Below the pieces are notes generated by a model that was not told the origin of the DNA, did no database searches, and saw nothing but the letters and a program-made list of their open reading frames with translations. Both the position numbers and the translations under genes were made by a program. This document shows positions 6,758 to 15,054 of a DNA stretch of 24,628 nt, piece by piece. Position 1 is the first letter of the stretch, and each line of letters starts with the position of its first letter. The stretch comes from CAVPEW01 sp050247895 (GTDB taxonomy: Bacteria; Actinomycetota; Acidimicrobiia; Acidimicrobiales; VFJN01): contig JBFWTJ010000010.1 in NCBI GenBank assembly GCA_050247895.1, positions 1-24,628 of the forward strand, read 5' to 3'.

Positions 6758-7291
6758 TCAGGTGGCGTCGCGGCGGGCGCGGGCCGCGAAGAGCGTGCGG
6801 GGGAGGTCGACGTAGGCCGCGTGGGCCAGCGCCAGGCCGACCAGGACCAGCCCGACCAGCACCGCACCCCGGCCGGGATCGTCGGACAGCTCCCCCAGCG
6901 GTGACGACGGGCCGGCCACGGCGACACCGAGGGCGGCCGCGGCCAGGGCCAGGTCGAGCGCCACGTGAGTGGGGTGCGGCGGCGTCTCCTCGCGTCCGAA
7001 GCAGCCGCAGGAGCCCACCATCGTCCCGGCCCGCAGCGCGGCGACCACGAACGCGGCGAAGGCCAGGTAGCTGAGCCCGACCAGCGCCCACAGCAGCGGG
7101 CCACCGACGGTGGCCGCCGCCGCGCCCAGGGCCAGCTCGGCCGCGGCGCCCGCCCGCACCAGGCCGGGCGAACCCGGCAGGCGCAGGGCGCGCAGCGCGC
7201 CCACGGTCATGGCCGGGTCGACCACCTTGAGGGCGCCGGTGACCACCAGCAGGGCGGCGGCCAGCAGCGCGGGGCCGGTCAGGGCAGCCAC
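6758..7291 (-). CDS. MauE/DoxX-like membrane protein with CGCFG motif
   Basis: A 177-residue integral membrane protein with about four hydrophobic segments (near 5-25, 50-86, 108-128 and 142-160). It carries GSCGCFG (C95, C97) on a loop after the second segment pair, the signature of the MauE-like family. MauE is needed for maturation of the disulfide-rich methylamine dehydrogenase, and family members often sit with thiol-redox proteins; the exact reaction is unknown. GTG 7291 overlaps the stop of the LpdA-like gene by one base (TAGTG), so the two are co-translated. That pairing suggests electron or thiol transfer between a flavoprotein and a membrane partner, which is my inference. The gene is convergent with the carboxylase gene, 32 nt apart. 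Confidence 0.75.
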   Translation of the reverse strand: MAALTGPALLAAALLVVTGALKVVDPAMTVGALRALRLPGSPGLVRAGAAAELALGAAAATVGGPLLWALVGLSYLAFAAFVVAALRAGTMVGSCGCFGREETPPHPTHVALDLALAAAALGVAVAGPSSPLGELSDDPGRGAVLVGLVLVGLALAHAAYVDLPRTLFAARARRDAT

Positions 7292-8652
7292 TACTCGGCC
7301 GCCTCGGCGAGGGCCTCGGACAGCGAGGGGTGCACCAGCAGGCTGTCGACGATGTCGTCGACCCGCAGGCCGTTGGTGACCGCCACGGCGATCACCGAGA
7401 TCAGCTCGGCGGCGTGGCGGCCCACGATCGAGCCGCCCAGCACCACGCCCGTCGCCGGGTCGCTCACGATCTTCACGAAGCCCTTGCTGTGGCTCTCGAT
7501 CAGCGCCTTGGGCGAGGCCGAGAAGGGCACCTTGGTCACCCGCACCTTGCGACCCTCGGAGAAGGCGTCGGCCTCGGCCAGGCCCACGTCGGCGATCTCG
7601 GGGACGGTGAAGATGGCCGAGGCCGCCTTGTCGTAGTCGAGCTGGCGGCTGCCCCGGGCGTGCTGGCCCATCACGTGCTCGGCGATGCGGCGGCCCTGCA
7701 TCGAGGCCACCGAGGACAGCGGCAGCTTCCCCGACAGGTCGCCCGCGGCGTAGATGTGGGCCACGTTGGTGCGGCAGTCGCCGTCGACGGGCACGTAGCC
7801 GGCCCGGTCGACCTCGACCCCGGCGGCGTCGAGGCCCAGGCCCTCGCTGTTGGGGATCGAGCCGATGGCGAGCAGGGCGTGGCTGCCCTCGGCCACCCGG
7901 CCGTCGTCGCAGCGGACCCGCACGGCGTCGCCCTCCCGGTCGATGCCCACCGCCCGGGCGCCCTTGTAGAGCCGGACGCCCCGCCGGAGCAGCTCGTCCT
8001 CGAGCGCCGCGGCGACCTCGGGGTCCTTCTGGGGCAGGACCTGCTGGCGGGACACGATGAGGGTGACCTGGCTGCCCAGCGACGAGAACATGTGGACGAA
8101 CTCCACGCCGGTCACGCCCGAGCCGATCACCACCAGGTGCTCGGGCCACTGCGGGGGCGGGTAGGCGTCCCGGGTGGCCAGGACCCGCTCGCCGTCGACC
8201 TCGGCCCAGTCGGGCAGGCGGGGCCGGCTGCCGGTGGCGAGCAGGACGGCGTCGGCCTCGACCTCGACCATCCCCTGGGCGGTCTCGGCCACCACCTCGT
8301 GGGTGCCCTTCAACCGCCCGACGCCCCGCAGGATCCGCACGCCCTGGCTCTCGAGCAGGCGGCTGGTGGACGACTCCAGCTTCGACTCGATGGCGTCGAG
8401 GCGTCGGCGCAGGGCGACGGCGTCGACGTCGGCCCGGGCCTCGGTCAGGCCCATCTCGGCCGACCGGCCGATGGCGGCCAGGGCCCCGCCGGTGGCGATC
8501 ATGGCCTTGGAGGGGATGCAGTCCCACAGGTGGGCCGCGCCGCCGATCACCTGGTCCTCGACCAGGGTCACCTCGGCGCCGAGCCGGGCGGCGTGGGTGG
8601 CTGCGGTGTTCCCGGCCGGGCCCCCGCCGATGATGACGAACCGCAGTGCCAT
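7291..8652 (-). CDS. lpdA: LpdA-like NAD(P)H quinone reductase / flavoprotein disulfide reductase family
   Basis: A 453-residue two-dinucleotide-binding-domain flavoprotein. FAD motif IIGGGPAGNTAA at 7-18, NAD(P) motif VVIGSGVTGVEF near 195, second FAD motif IYAAGDL near 310, and a C-terminal dimerisation domain ending with HPSLSEAL. Dihydrolipoamide dehydrogenases carry a CxxxxC redox pair (GGTCLNVGCIPSK). Here the segment is GGAAHLWDCIPSK: C45 remains, the first cysteine is Ala40. The same loss is known in mycobacterial LpdA (Rv3303c), which reduces quinones and not lipoamide. A lipoamide role is therefore unlikely. ATG 8652 sits 6 nt after a TAGCCT -10, so it is probably leaderless. It is coupled to the MauE-like gene downstream. 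Confidence 0.85.
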   Translation of the reverse strand: MALRFVIIGGGPAGNTAATHAARLGAEVTLVEDQVIGGAAHLWDCIPSKAMIATGGALAAIGRSAEMGLTEARADVDAVALRRRLDAIESKLESSTSRLLESQGVRILRGVGRLKGTHEVVAETAQGMVEVEADAVLLATGSRPRLPDWAEVDGERVLATRDAYPPPQWPEHLVVIGSGVTGVEFVHMFSSLGSQVTLIVSRQQVLPQKDPEVAAALEDELLRRGVRLYKGARAVGIDREGDAVRVRCDDGRVAEGSHALLAIGSIPNSEGLGLDAAGVEVDRAGYVPVDGDCRTNVAHIYAAGDLSGKLPLSSVASMQGRRIAEHVMGQHARGSRQLDYDKAASAIFTVPEIADVGLAEADAFSEGRKVRVTKVPFSASPKALIESHSKGFVKIVSDPATGVVLGGSIVGRHAAELISVIAVAVTNGLRVDDIVDSLLVHPSLSEALAEAAE

Positions 8653-8658
8653 GCGGCC

Positions 8659-8664
8659 AGGCTA
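8659..8664 (-). promoter_or_regulatory. -10 element of the LpdA-like gene
   Basis: TAGCCT reads on the minus strand from 8664 to 8659. The predicted +1 is 8652, exactly the A of the ATG start, and no Shine-Dalgarno site is present. Confidence 0.6.
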
Positions 8665-8710
8665 CGCGTCGGCCCGGCCGCGGTCGCCCGGGCGGGCCCA
8701 TGGCGGACGG

Positions 8711-8716
8711 TACCTT
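8711..8716 (+). promoter_or_regulatory. -10 element of the FkbM-type methyltransferase gene
   Basis: TACCTT lies 8 nt before ATG 8725. The predicted +1 falls at 8723-8725, so the mRNA is leaderless or has about two leader bases. It is back to back with the LpdA-like promoter, about 47 nt apart. Confidence 0.5.
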
Positions 8717-8724
8717 GCCCGACC

Positions 8725-9681
8725 ATGAGCTCTGCGTTCGAGGTCGCCGTCTCCCGCTGGATGGGTCGCCATCGCGCCCCGGGCCGCACGGCGGGCCGGG
8801 TCCTCGACGCGCTCGGCGCGACGGCCGCCGCCCACCGCGTCCGCACCGTCGGCGACGTCGTGTCCGTCGAGGTGCCGCTGCCCGGCGGCCGGTCCCCCCG
8901 GATCGAGATGCGGGGCCTCGGCGGGCGCGACCAGGTCGCCCGGGCGCTGCGCACCGGCGGCTGGGCCAGCTTCGAGCACCCGCTCCCGACCGTGGTGTGC
9001 CAGGTGCTCCGCCGGTCCCCCACGACCTTCTTCGACGTCGGCGCCAACACGGGCTTCTACTCGCTGATCGCCGCCGTGGTCGCACCCGAGGTGCGGATCA
9101 CCGCCTTCGAGCCCCTGCCCGAGGCCCGGGCCCTGCTCGAGGCGAACCTCGCCCTGAACGGCCTGGCCGAGCGGGTGGTGGTCGACCCCCGGGCCGTCGG
9201 TGCCACGCCGGGCACGGCGACCCTCCACATCCCCGTGCCCCTGGCCGACGGGACCGTCGAGACCAGCGCGTCGCTCTCGGCGGAGTTCAAGGGCGACCAG
9301 GTCGAGCGGGGCATCGACGTGGCGGTCACCACGCTGGACGAGGCCTGGCTGGCGCTCGGTCGCCCGCCGACCAGCTTCGTGAAGGTCGACGTGGAGGGAG
9401 CCGAGCCCGCCGCCCTGGCCGGCTCCACCGCGCTGGTCGACGGTGCCCGGCCGATCCTGTCGGTCGAGGTCCTGCCCGGTGCCGACCTGGACGCGCTCGA
9501 CGCGTTCCGCCGGGAGCTGTCCCTGGTCGACGTCACGCTGGGCCCGTACGGGGCCGTCGTCGGCCACCCGGCGGTCGTCCCGCACATGAGCTCGTTCAAC
9601 CACCTCTTCGTCCCGGCCGAGCGCGTGGGCAGCCTCGTCGCCGACCTTCGCACGCCCCACTACGACGTCACGGTCCTGTGA
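8725..9681 (+). CDS. FkbM family SAM-dependent methyltransferase
   Basis: A 318-residue cytoplasmic methyltransferase. SAM motif I is FFDVGANTGFYSLIAA (about 102-117), followed by the acidic strand end ITAFEPLPEARALLEANL (about 125-142) and FVKVDVEGAEPAALAG (about 218-233), the FkbM-family hallmark. Members O-methylate sugars, polyketides and other metabolites; the substrate cannot be read here. The surface-glycan genes further right make a sugar acceptor plausible. It stands alone: divergent from the LpdA-like gene and followed by a separate promoter for the mutase operon. Confidence 0.85.
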   Translation: MSSAFEVAVSRWMGRHRAPGRTAGRVLDALGATAAAHRVRTVGDVVSVEVPLPGGRSPRIEMRGLGGRDQVARALRTGGWASFEHPLPTVVCQVLRRSPTTFFDVGANTGFYSLIAAVVAPEVRITAFEPLPEARALLEANLALNGLAERVVVDPRAVGATPGTATLHIPVPLADGTVETSASLSAEFKGDQVERGIDVAVTTLDEAWLALGRPPTSFVKVDVEGAEPAALAGSTALVDGARPILSVEVLPGADLDALDAFRRELSLVDVTLGPYGAVVGHPAVVPHMSSFNHLFVPAERVGSLVADLRTPHYDVTVL

Positions 9682-9724
9682 AGGGCCCGCCAGGCCAGGT
9701 TTCCCGCCGTCGGAGGCCCGCTCG

Positions 9725-9730
9725 TAGGCT
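9725..9730 (+). promoter_or_regulatory. -10 element of the methylmalonyl-CoA mutase operon
   Basis: TAGGCT matches TANNNT and predicts +1 at 9737, exactly the G of the GTG start. No Shine-Dalgarno site is present. It is the only clear promoter for the four-gene plus-strand run that follows. Confidence 0.6.
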
Positions 9731-9736
9731 GGCGCG

Positions 9737-11881
9737 GTGAGCGACAGCAGACCGGACGTCGACGCGTGGCGTGCGCTGGCCTCGAAGGACCTCAAGGGCG
9801 GCGATCCCGACGAACTGGCCTGGGTGACCCCCGAGGGCATCCGGGTCAAGCCCCTCTACACCGAGCGCGACCTGGAGGGCCTGGACCACCTCGGCGGCGT
9901 GCCGGGCCTCCCGCCCTTCGTGCGGGGCCCGCGGGCGACGATGTACGCCGGCCGGCCCTGGACCATCCGCCAGTACGCCGGCTTCTCGACGGCCGAGGAG
10001 TCGAACGCCTTCTACCGGCGCAACCTGGCCGCCGGCCAGCAGGGCGTGTCGGTGGCCTTCGACCTGGCCACCCACCGGGGCTACGACTCGGACCACCCCC
10101 GGGTGGTGGGCGACGTGGGCAAGGCCGGCGTGGCCATCGACTCGGTCGAGGACATGAAGATCCTCTTCGACGGGATCCCCCTGGAGAAGATGTCGGTCTC
10201 GATGACCATGAACGGCGCGGTGCTGCCGGTCCTGGCCTGCTTCGTCGTCGCCGGCGAGGAGCAGGGCGTCAGCCAGGAGCACCTGAGCGGGACCATCCAG
10301 AACGACATCCTCAAGGAGTTCATGGTCCGCAACACCTACATCTACCCGCCCGAGCCCAGCATGCGGATCGTGGCCGACATCATCGAGCACACGGCCCGGC
10401 ACATGCCGCGGTTCAACTCGATCTCGATCTCCGGCTACCACATGCAGGAGGCGGGGGCCACGGCGGACCTCGAGCTGGCCTTCACCATCGCCGACGGCCT
10501 CGAGTACGTCCGGTACGCGGTCGGGCGGGGGCTGGACATCGACGAGTTCGCCGGGCGGCTCTCGTTCTTCTTCGCCATCGGCATGAACTTCTTCATGGAG
10601 GTGGCCAAGCTGCGGGCGGCCCGGCTGCTGTGGCACCGGGTCATCGAGCCGTTCGGGCCCCGCAAGCCCCAGTCGTCGATGCTGCGGACCCACTGCCAGA
10701 CCAGCGGCGTCTCGCTGACCGAGCAGGACCCGTACAACAACGTCGTGCGCACGGCCGTGGAGGCCATGGCCGCGGTGCTCGGCGGCACGCAGAGCCTGCA
10801 CACCAACAGCTTCGACGAGGCTCTCGGCCTGCCCACCGACTTCTCGGCCCGGATCGCCCGCAACACCCAGCTCATCATCCAGGAGGAGACCGGGATCCCC
10901 GCCGTGGCCGACCCGCTGGGCGGGTCGTACTACGTCGAGGCGCTCACCGCGGCCCTGGCCGAGCGGGCGTGGGCGGTGATCGAGGAGGTCGAGGCCCTGG
11001 GCGGCATGACCAAGGCCGTCGAGTCGGGCATGCCCAAGCTGCGCATCGAGGAGGCCGCGGCACGCCGACAGGCCCGGGTCGACCGGGGCGAGGACGTGAT
11101 CGTGGGCGTCAACCGCTACCGCCCGTCGGACCCGGCCCCGGTCGAGGTGCTCGACATCGACAACACCCGCGTGCGCGAGCAGCAGGTGACCCGGCTGGCC
11201 CGGATCCGGGCGACCCGCGACGCCGCGGCCTGCGAGGCGGCCCTCCAGCGCCTGCGCGAGGGCGCAGCCGCCGACGGCAACCTGCTGGCGCTGTGCATCG
11301 AGGCCGCCCGGGCCCGCGCCACGGTGGGCGAGATGAGCGACGCCATGGAGGCGGTGTTCGGCCGCCACAAGGCGGAGATCCGTAGCATCTCGGGCGTGTA
11401 CGGCTCGGCGTTCGAGGACGACGAGGGCTTCGCCGAGGTCCGGCGCGCCGTCGACGCCTTCGCCGAGTCCGAGGGCCGCCGGCCCCGGATCCTGGTGGCC
11501 AAGATGGGCCAGGACGGCCACGACCGGGGGGCCAAGGTCGTCGGCACCGCCTTCGCCGACCTGGGCTTCGACGTCGACTTCGGCCCGCTGTTCGAGACGC
11601 CGGCCGAGGTGGCCCGGGCCGCGGTGGAGAACGACGTCCACGTGGTCGGCGTGTCGAGCCAGGCCGCCGGGCACAAGACCCTGGTCCCCCAGCTCATCGA
11701 GGAGCTGCGCGCCGCCGGCGCCGGCGACGTCCTCGTGGTGTGCGGCGGCGTGATCCCCCCGCAGGACCACGAGTTCCTGCTCGACGCCGGCGTGGTGGCC
11801 GTGTTCGGCCCCGGCACCAACATCCCCGACGCCGCGGCGCGGGTCATCGAGCTGATCCGAGAGAAGCGCCACGCCGCGTGA
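9737..11881 (+). CDS. Methylmalonyl-CoA mutase, catalytic (large) subunit
   Basis: Adenosylcobalamin enzyme that interconverts (R)-methylmalonyl-CoA and succinyl-CoA. The 714-residue protein has the substrate barrel first: TMYAGRPWTIRQYAGFST, VAFDLATHRGYDSDHPRV, SMTMNGAVLP, FMVRNTYIYPPEPSMR and SISGYHMQEAGATADLE. The C-terminal B12 domain (about 578-714) has GQDGHDRGAKV with the axial histidine H595. The tyrosine in TMYAGRPW, typical of true methylmalonyl-CoA mutases, is kept, which argues against isobutyryl- or hydroxyisobutyryl-CoA mutases. No small subunit gene is adjacent, so it may act as a homodimer. The GTG start is fixed by the leaderless -10 spacing. Its stop overlaps the meaB start by 4 nt. 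Confidence 0.93.
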   Translation: MSDSRPDVDAWRALASKDLKGGDPDELAWVTPEGIRVKPLYTERDLEGLDHLGGVPGLPPFVRGPRATMYAGRPWTIRQYAGFSTAEESNAFYRRNLAAGQQGVSVAFDLATHRGYDSDHPRVVGDVGKAGVAIDSVEDMKILFDGIPLEKMSVSMTMNGAVLPVLACFVVAGEEQGVSQEHLSGTIQNDILKEFMVRNTYIYPPEPSMRIVADIIEHTARHMPRFNSISISGYHMQEAGATADLELAFTIADGLEYVRYAVGRGLDIDEFAGRLSFFFAIGMNFFMEVAKLRAARLLWHRVIEPFGPRKPQSSMLRTHCQTSGVSLTEQDPYNNVVRTAVEAMAAVLGGTQSLHTNSFDEALGLPTDFSARIARNTQLIIQEETGIPAVADPLGGSYYVEALTAALAERAWAVIEEVEALGGMTKAVESGMPKLRIEEAAARRQARVDRGEDVIVGVNRYRPSDPAPVEVLDIDNTRVREQQVTRLARIRATRDAAACEAALQRLREGAAADGNLLALCIEAARARATVGEMSDAMEAVFGRHKAEIRSISGVYGSAFEDDEGFAEVRRAVDAFAESEGRRPRILVAKMGQDGHDRGAKVVGTAFADLGFDVDFGPLFETPAEVARAAVENDVHVVGVSSQAAGHKTLVPQLIEELRAAGAGDVLVVCGGVIPPQDHEFLLDAGVVAVFGPGTNIPDAAARVIELIREKRHAA

Positions 11882-12849
11882 GCGCCGGGCTCGCCGAGGG
11901 CGTGCTGGCCGGCGACCGGCGTTCGCTGGCCCGGGCCATCACGCTCGTCGAGTCCACCCGTGACGACCACCGCCGGGAGGCCGGCGAGCTGCTCGACGCC
12001 CTCGTCGGCGCGACCGGTGGGGCCCGCCGCATCGGCGTGTCGGGGGCACCCGGCGCGGGCAAGTCGACCCTGATCGAGGCGCTGGGCGTCCACGCCCTGG
12101 GCCGGGGCCACAAGGTGGCCGTCCTGGCCGTCGACCCGTCCAGCGCCCGCAGCGGCGGCTCGATCCTGGGCGACAAGACCCGCATGTCGGAGCTGGGCCG
12201 CCACGCCGACGCCTACGTGCGCCCCACGCCCTCGGGCGGCGCCCTGGGCGGCGTGGCCCGGCGCACCCGTGAGGCCCTGCTGGTGTGCGAGGCGGCCGGG
12301 TTCGACGTGGTCTTCGTGGAGACCGTGGGCGTCGGCCAGTCCGAGGTGGCGGTGGCCGACATGGTCGACCTGTTCCTGCTCGTCGCCGCGCCGGCGGGCG
12401 GCGACGAGCTCCAGGGCATCAAGCGCGGGATCATGGAGCTGGCCGACCTGATCGTGGTCAACAAGGCCGACGGCGACCTCGCCCCGGCGGCCCGGCGGTC
12501 GAGCGCCGACCTGCTACGGGCCGTGCACCTCCTGCGACCCAAGCGCCCGGGCTGGACGGTCGAGGTCCGGCTCGCCTCGGCGCTGACCGGCGAGGGCGTG
12601 GCCGCGCTGTGGGACGACCTGGTCGCGGCGGGCGACCGGCTCCGGGCCGAGGGCCTCCTGGACGGGATCCGGGCCGGCCAGGCGGTGTCGTGGATGTGGA
12701 GCGAGATCACCGACTCGCTGCTCGACCGGTTCCGGTCCGACGCCGGGGTCCGGGCCGCGGTGGCCGGCCTCGAGCAGGAGGTGGCCTCGGGCCGCACGTC
12801 GGCGACCGGCGCGGCCCGGGCGCTGCTGGCCGAGTTCCTCGGGACGTGA
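11878..12849 (+). CDS. meaB: MeaB/ArgK-type G-protein chaperone of methylmalonyl-CoA mutase
   Basis: A 323-residue SIMIBI-class GTPase. Walker A is GAPGAGKST at 56-64, then VLAVDPSSARSGGSILGDKTRM, VETVGVGQSE (switch region) and NKAD for guanine recognition. Family members gate loading of adenosylcobalamin into the mutase and guard it from inactivation. The GTG start at 11878 shares four bases (GTGA) with the mutase stop, so the two are co-translated, as expected for partners. Its own stop overlaps the next start in the same way. Confidence 0.92.
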   Translation: MSAGLAEGVLAGDRRSLARAITLVESTRDDHRREAGELLDALVGATGGARRIGVSGAPGAGKSTLIEALGVHALGRGHKVAVLAVDPSSARSGGSILGDKTRMSELGRHADAYVRPTPSGGALGGVARRTREALLVCEAAGFDVVFVETVGVGQSEVAVADMVDLFLLVAAPAGGDELQGIKRGIMELADLIVVNKADGDLAPAARRSSADLLRAVHLLRPKRPGWTVEVRLASALTGEGVAALWDDLVAAGDRLRAEGLLDGIRAGQAVSWMWSEITDSLLDRFRSDAGVRAAVAGLEQEVASGRTSATGAARALLAEFLGT

Positions 12850-15041
12850 CCGGAGCGCACGATCCGGCCGGGTCGCGGGACCCGGCCCGGCCGCACCACC
12901 TGGCCACCGGCGGTGTGCCCCGCGGGGCCGGGGGTGTGCCGCAGTGGGCCGGAGGTGTGCCTCGGTGGGCCGGTGCCGCCCTGGCCGGGCTGGTCGCGCT
13001 GGTCGGCCTGGCCTGGTTCCTGGCCTCGCCCGTCCCCCCGGCGACCGGCGAGGCGGTGGAGACCTACCAGGACGTCGAACCGGTCCCCCTGTCGGCCGCC
13101 GACACGGTCGTCCAGCGCCTCGTCGCCCGTCGGGACGGGCTGTCGCGCGTCGACGTCCGCTTCGGCACCTACGGCGGCAGCACGGCCTGCACCGTGGAGG
13201 CCCGCCTGCTCGACGCCGGGGCGCGCCGCGTCCTCGACGAGCGCCGGATCCCCTGCGGGGACCTGGCCAACAACCGCCTGCACCCCGTGGCCGGCCTGGA
13301 CGCGGGCGTGGTCGCCGCGGGCCAGGACCTGGTCCTCGAGCTGGGCGTCGCCGCGGGATCCACCGAGCCGGTCGCGGCGTGGGCCGGCCGGCCCGGCGAC
13401 GACCAGGAGCCGGCGGTGCGGGCGGGCGGCGACCTGGACGTCGGCGTCGAGGCCTACACCCGCTACGGCGACGGCGGGCGCCGGTGGGACCGCCTCGGCC
13501 TGGTCCTCGAGCGCATGCGCCAGTACCGCCCGGCCTGGGGCCACCCCGTCGTGGTGGTCGTCCTGGCCCTCGGGGTGGTCGCCGGCATGGTGGCTCTGGT
13601 CGCCCTGCGGGGCCGGCCCCGGGTGGCGGTCCTGCTCTCGGTGGTCGCGGCCAAGGGCGTGGTGTGGTCGCTGCTCCTGCCGCCCCTGGAGGCGGCCGAC
13701 GAACCGGCCCACGTCGCCTACGCCCAGTTCGTCGCCGAGCAGCACGGCATCCCCCGCCGCGACGAGCAGGTCGAGGGCCTGCCGGCCTTCAGCGAGCGCC
13801 TGCGCGCCGCCATGGAGCTGACCAACCAGACGGCGTCGCCACCCGGTGACCGGCCCCGGTTCGGTTCCGGGTCGGCCGGTCCCGACGAGGCCGGACCCGA
13901 CGGGCTGTCGCCGCGGAGCGGGGGCGGTGGCAACCCGGCCGCCGGCTACGCGCCCCCCTACTACCTCGGTGCCGCGGCCGCCTACGCCGCGGCGCCCGGA
14001 GGGTTCTTCGACGTGCTCGGGGCCATGCGCCTGTGGAGCGTCGCCCTGGGCGTGCTCACCGCGGCGCTGGTCGTGGGCATCGGCCGGCGGCTCTTCGACG
14101 CCGACGGACCGGCGATCGCCCTGGCGCTGGCCGTGACCTCGGTCCCGACCTGGGCCCAGGGCGCGGCCGCGGTCAACAACGACGCCGCCGCCCTCGCCAC
14201 CGGCGCCCTGTGCACGTTGGTCGCCCTGGACCTGGCGCTGCGCCCGGGTGGGCGGTGGCAGCCGTGGCTGGCCGGCGTGGCGCTGGGCGCGGGCCTGCTG
14301 GCCAAGCCGTTCCTGGCCGCCTTCGGCCCCGTGCTGCTGGTGGCCTGGCTGGTCGGGCGGCTGCGGGCCGGGGGCACCGGGCGCCGCTGGGCGGGTGACG
14401 TGGTGCGGGCCGGGGCCGGCGTGGTGGCGACCTTCGGGGCCTGGGTGGCGCTGGCCGCCCTGCGGGGCATCCCGATGGTCACCGTCGAGGACGAGGGCGT
14501 CCTGCCCGGCCACCGCACGGTGGGCACCTACCTGCACGTGCTGACCCAGCGGGGCTACGAGCTGATCCAGCTGACCTGGGTGCAACGGCTCTGGGCCACG
14601 GTCTCGTGGACCGACACGCCGATCTCGCCCCGGGCCATGAGCGCGCTGTCCTGGCTCACCTGGGCCGCCCTGGCCCTGGTGGGCTGCTGGCTGGTGGCCA
14701 CCGCCGTCGACCTCGTGGGCCGGCGGGTCCCCGTTGTCGGCTGGGAGGGCGCCGAGGCCGAGCGGCTGGCCAAGGTCGTGGTCTGCGGGACGGCGGTGGC
14801 GGCCACCTTGGCGCTCCTCCACTACATCGAGCTCTCCTACTACCTGCGCACGGGCGGGCTGATCCTGTCGGGCCGCTACGCGCTGATGGTGGTCCCCGCC
14901 GGCCTGGCCGTGCTGGCGCTGGCCGCGGGCCGGTTCGGTGGGCCGCGGGCCGAGCGGGGCGTGCTCGTCGCCCTCGTCGCGGTGGCGGCGTGGGTCCACC
15001 TCCTGGCCGTCGGCGCGCTCCTGGACCGCTTCTACCTGTGA
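12846..15041 (+). CDS. Large polytopic membrane protein, DUF2142-like
   Basis: 731 residues. A short Pro/Gly-rich cytoplasmic leader with a 7-residue repeat comes first, then one membrane segment (about 42-60). An extracytoplasmic domain (about 62-230) follows, with two cysteines near 117 and 138 that could form a disulfide. About ten further membrane segments follow. LPPLEAADEPAHVAYAQF (about 277-294), just after a membrane segment, is the acidic DE..H motif of DUF2142 and related GT-C-like proteins, whose acidic loop residues are proposed catalytic sites for lipid-linked sugars. Function is not established. The GTG start overlaps the meaB stop by 4 nt (GTGA). A link to the mutase is not obvious; it may simply share the promoter. 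The next gene starts 13 nt after its stop. Confidence 0.65.
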   Translation: MTGAHDPAGSRDPARPHHLATGGVPRGAGGVPQWAGGVPRWAGAALAGLVALVGLAWFLASPVPPATGEAVETYQDVEPVPLSAADTVVQRLVARRDGLSRVDVRFGTYGGSTACTVEARLLDAGARRVLDERRIPCGDLANNRLHPVAGLDAGVVAAGQDLVLELGVAAGSTEPVAAWAGRPGDDQEPAVRAGGDLDVGVEAYTRYGDGGRRWDRLGLVLERMRQYRPAWGHPVVVVVLALGVVAGMVALVALRGRPRVAVLLSVVAAKGVVWSLLLPPLEAADEPAHVAYAQFVAEQHGIPRRDEQVEGLPAFSERLRAAMELTNQTASPPGDRPRFGSGSAGPDEAGPDGLSPRSGGGGNPAAGYAPPYYLGAAAAYAAAPGGFFDVLGAMRLWSVALGVLTAALVVGIGRRLFDADGPAIALALAVTSVPTWAQGAAAVNNDAAALATGALCTLVALDLALRPGGRWQPWLAGVALGAGLLAKPFLAAFGPVLLVAWLVGRLRAGGTGRRWAGDVVRAGAGVVATFGAWVALAALRGIPMVTVEDEGVLPGHRTVGTYLHVLTQRGYELIQLTWVQRLWATVSWTDTPISPRAMSALSWLTWAALALVGCWLVATAVDLVGRRVPVVGWEGAEAERLAKVVVCGTAVAATLALLHYIELSYYLRTGGLILSGRYALMVVPAGLAVLALAAGRFGGPRAERGVLVALVAVAAWVHLLAVGALLDRFYL
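12912..12974 (+). repeat. Three 21-bp tandem repeats inside the DUF2142-like gene
   Basis: Copies start at 12912, 12933 and 12954, each opening with GGTGTGCC. They encode GVPRGAG, GVPQWAG and GVPRWAG in frame, just before the first membrane segment. The repeat keeps the frame, so copy number could vary without inactivating the gene. Confidence 0.75.
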
Positions 15042-15046
15042 GAAGG
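15041..15046 (+). promoter_or_regulatory. Ribosome binding site of the methyltransferase gene
   Basis: AGAAGG begins at the last base of the upstream stop codon and lies 8 nt before ATG 15055. It favours that ATG over an in-frame GTG at 15046, which overlaps the site. It also shows that internal operon genes use Shine-Dalgarno initiation here while first genes do not. Confidence 0.6.
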
Positions 15047-15054
15047 TGACCGGG

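Noticed and set aside
4458..7091. Very long open frames antisense to the carboxylase gene and similar giant frames elsewhere (for example 2417-4063, 9668-11872, 12213-14999, 15567-18395)
   Set aside because: They lie opposite genes with clear family motifs, consist mostly of R, G, P, A, H and D, and contain no recognisable domains. Stop codons are rare at this GC content, so such shadows are expected.
7291..8652. Dihydrolipoamide dehydrogenase
   Set aside because: The first cysteine of the redox pair is replaced by Ala40, so lipoamide chemistry is not supported despite strong overall family resemblance.
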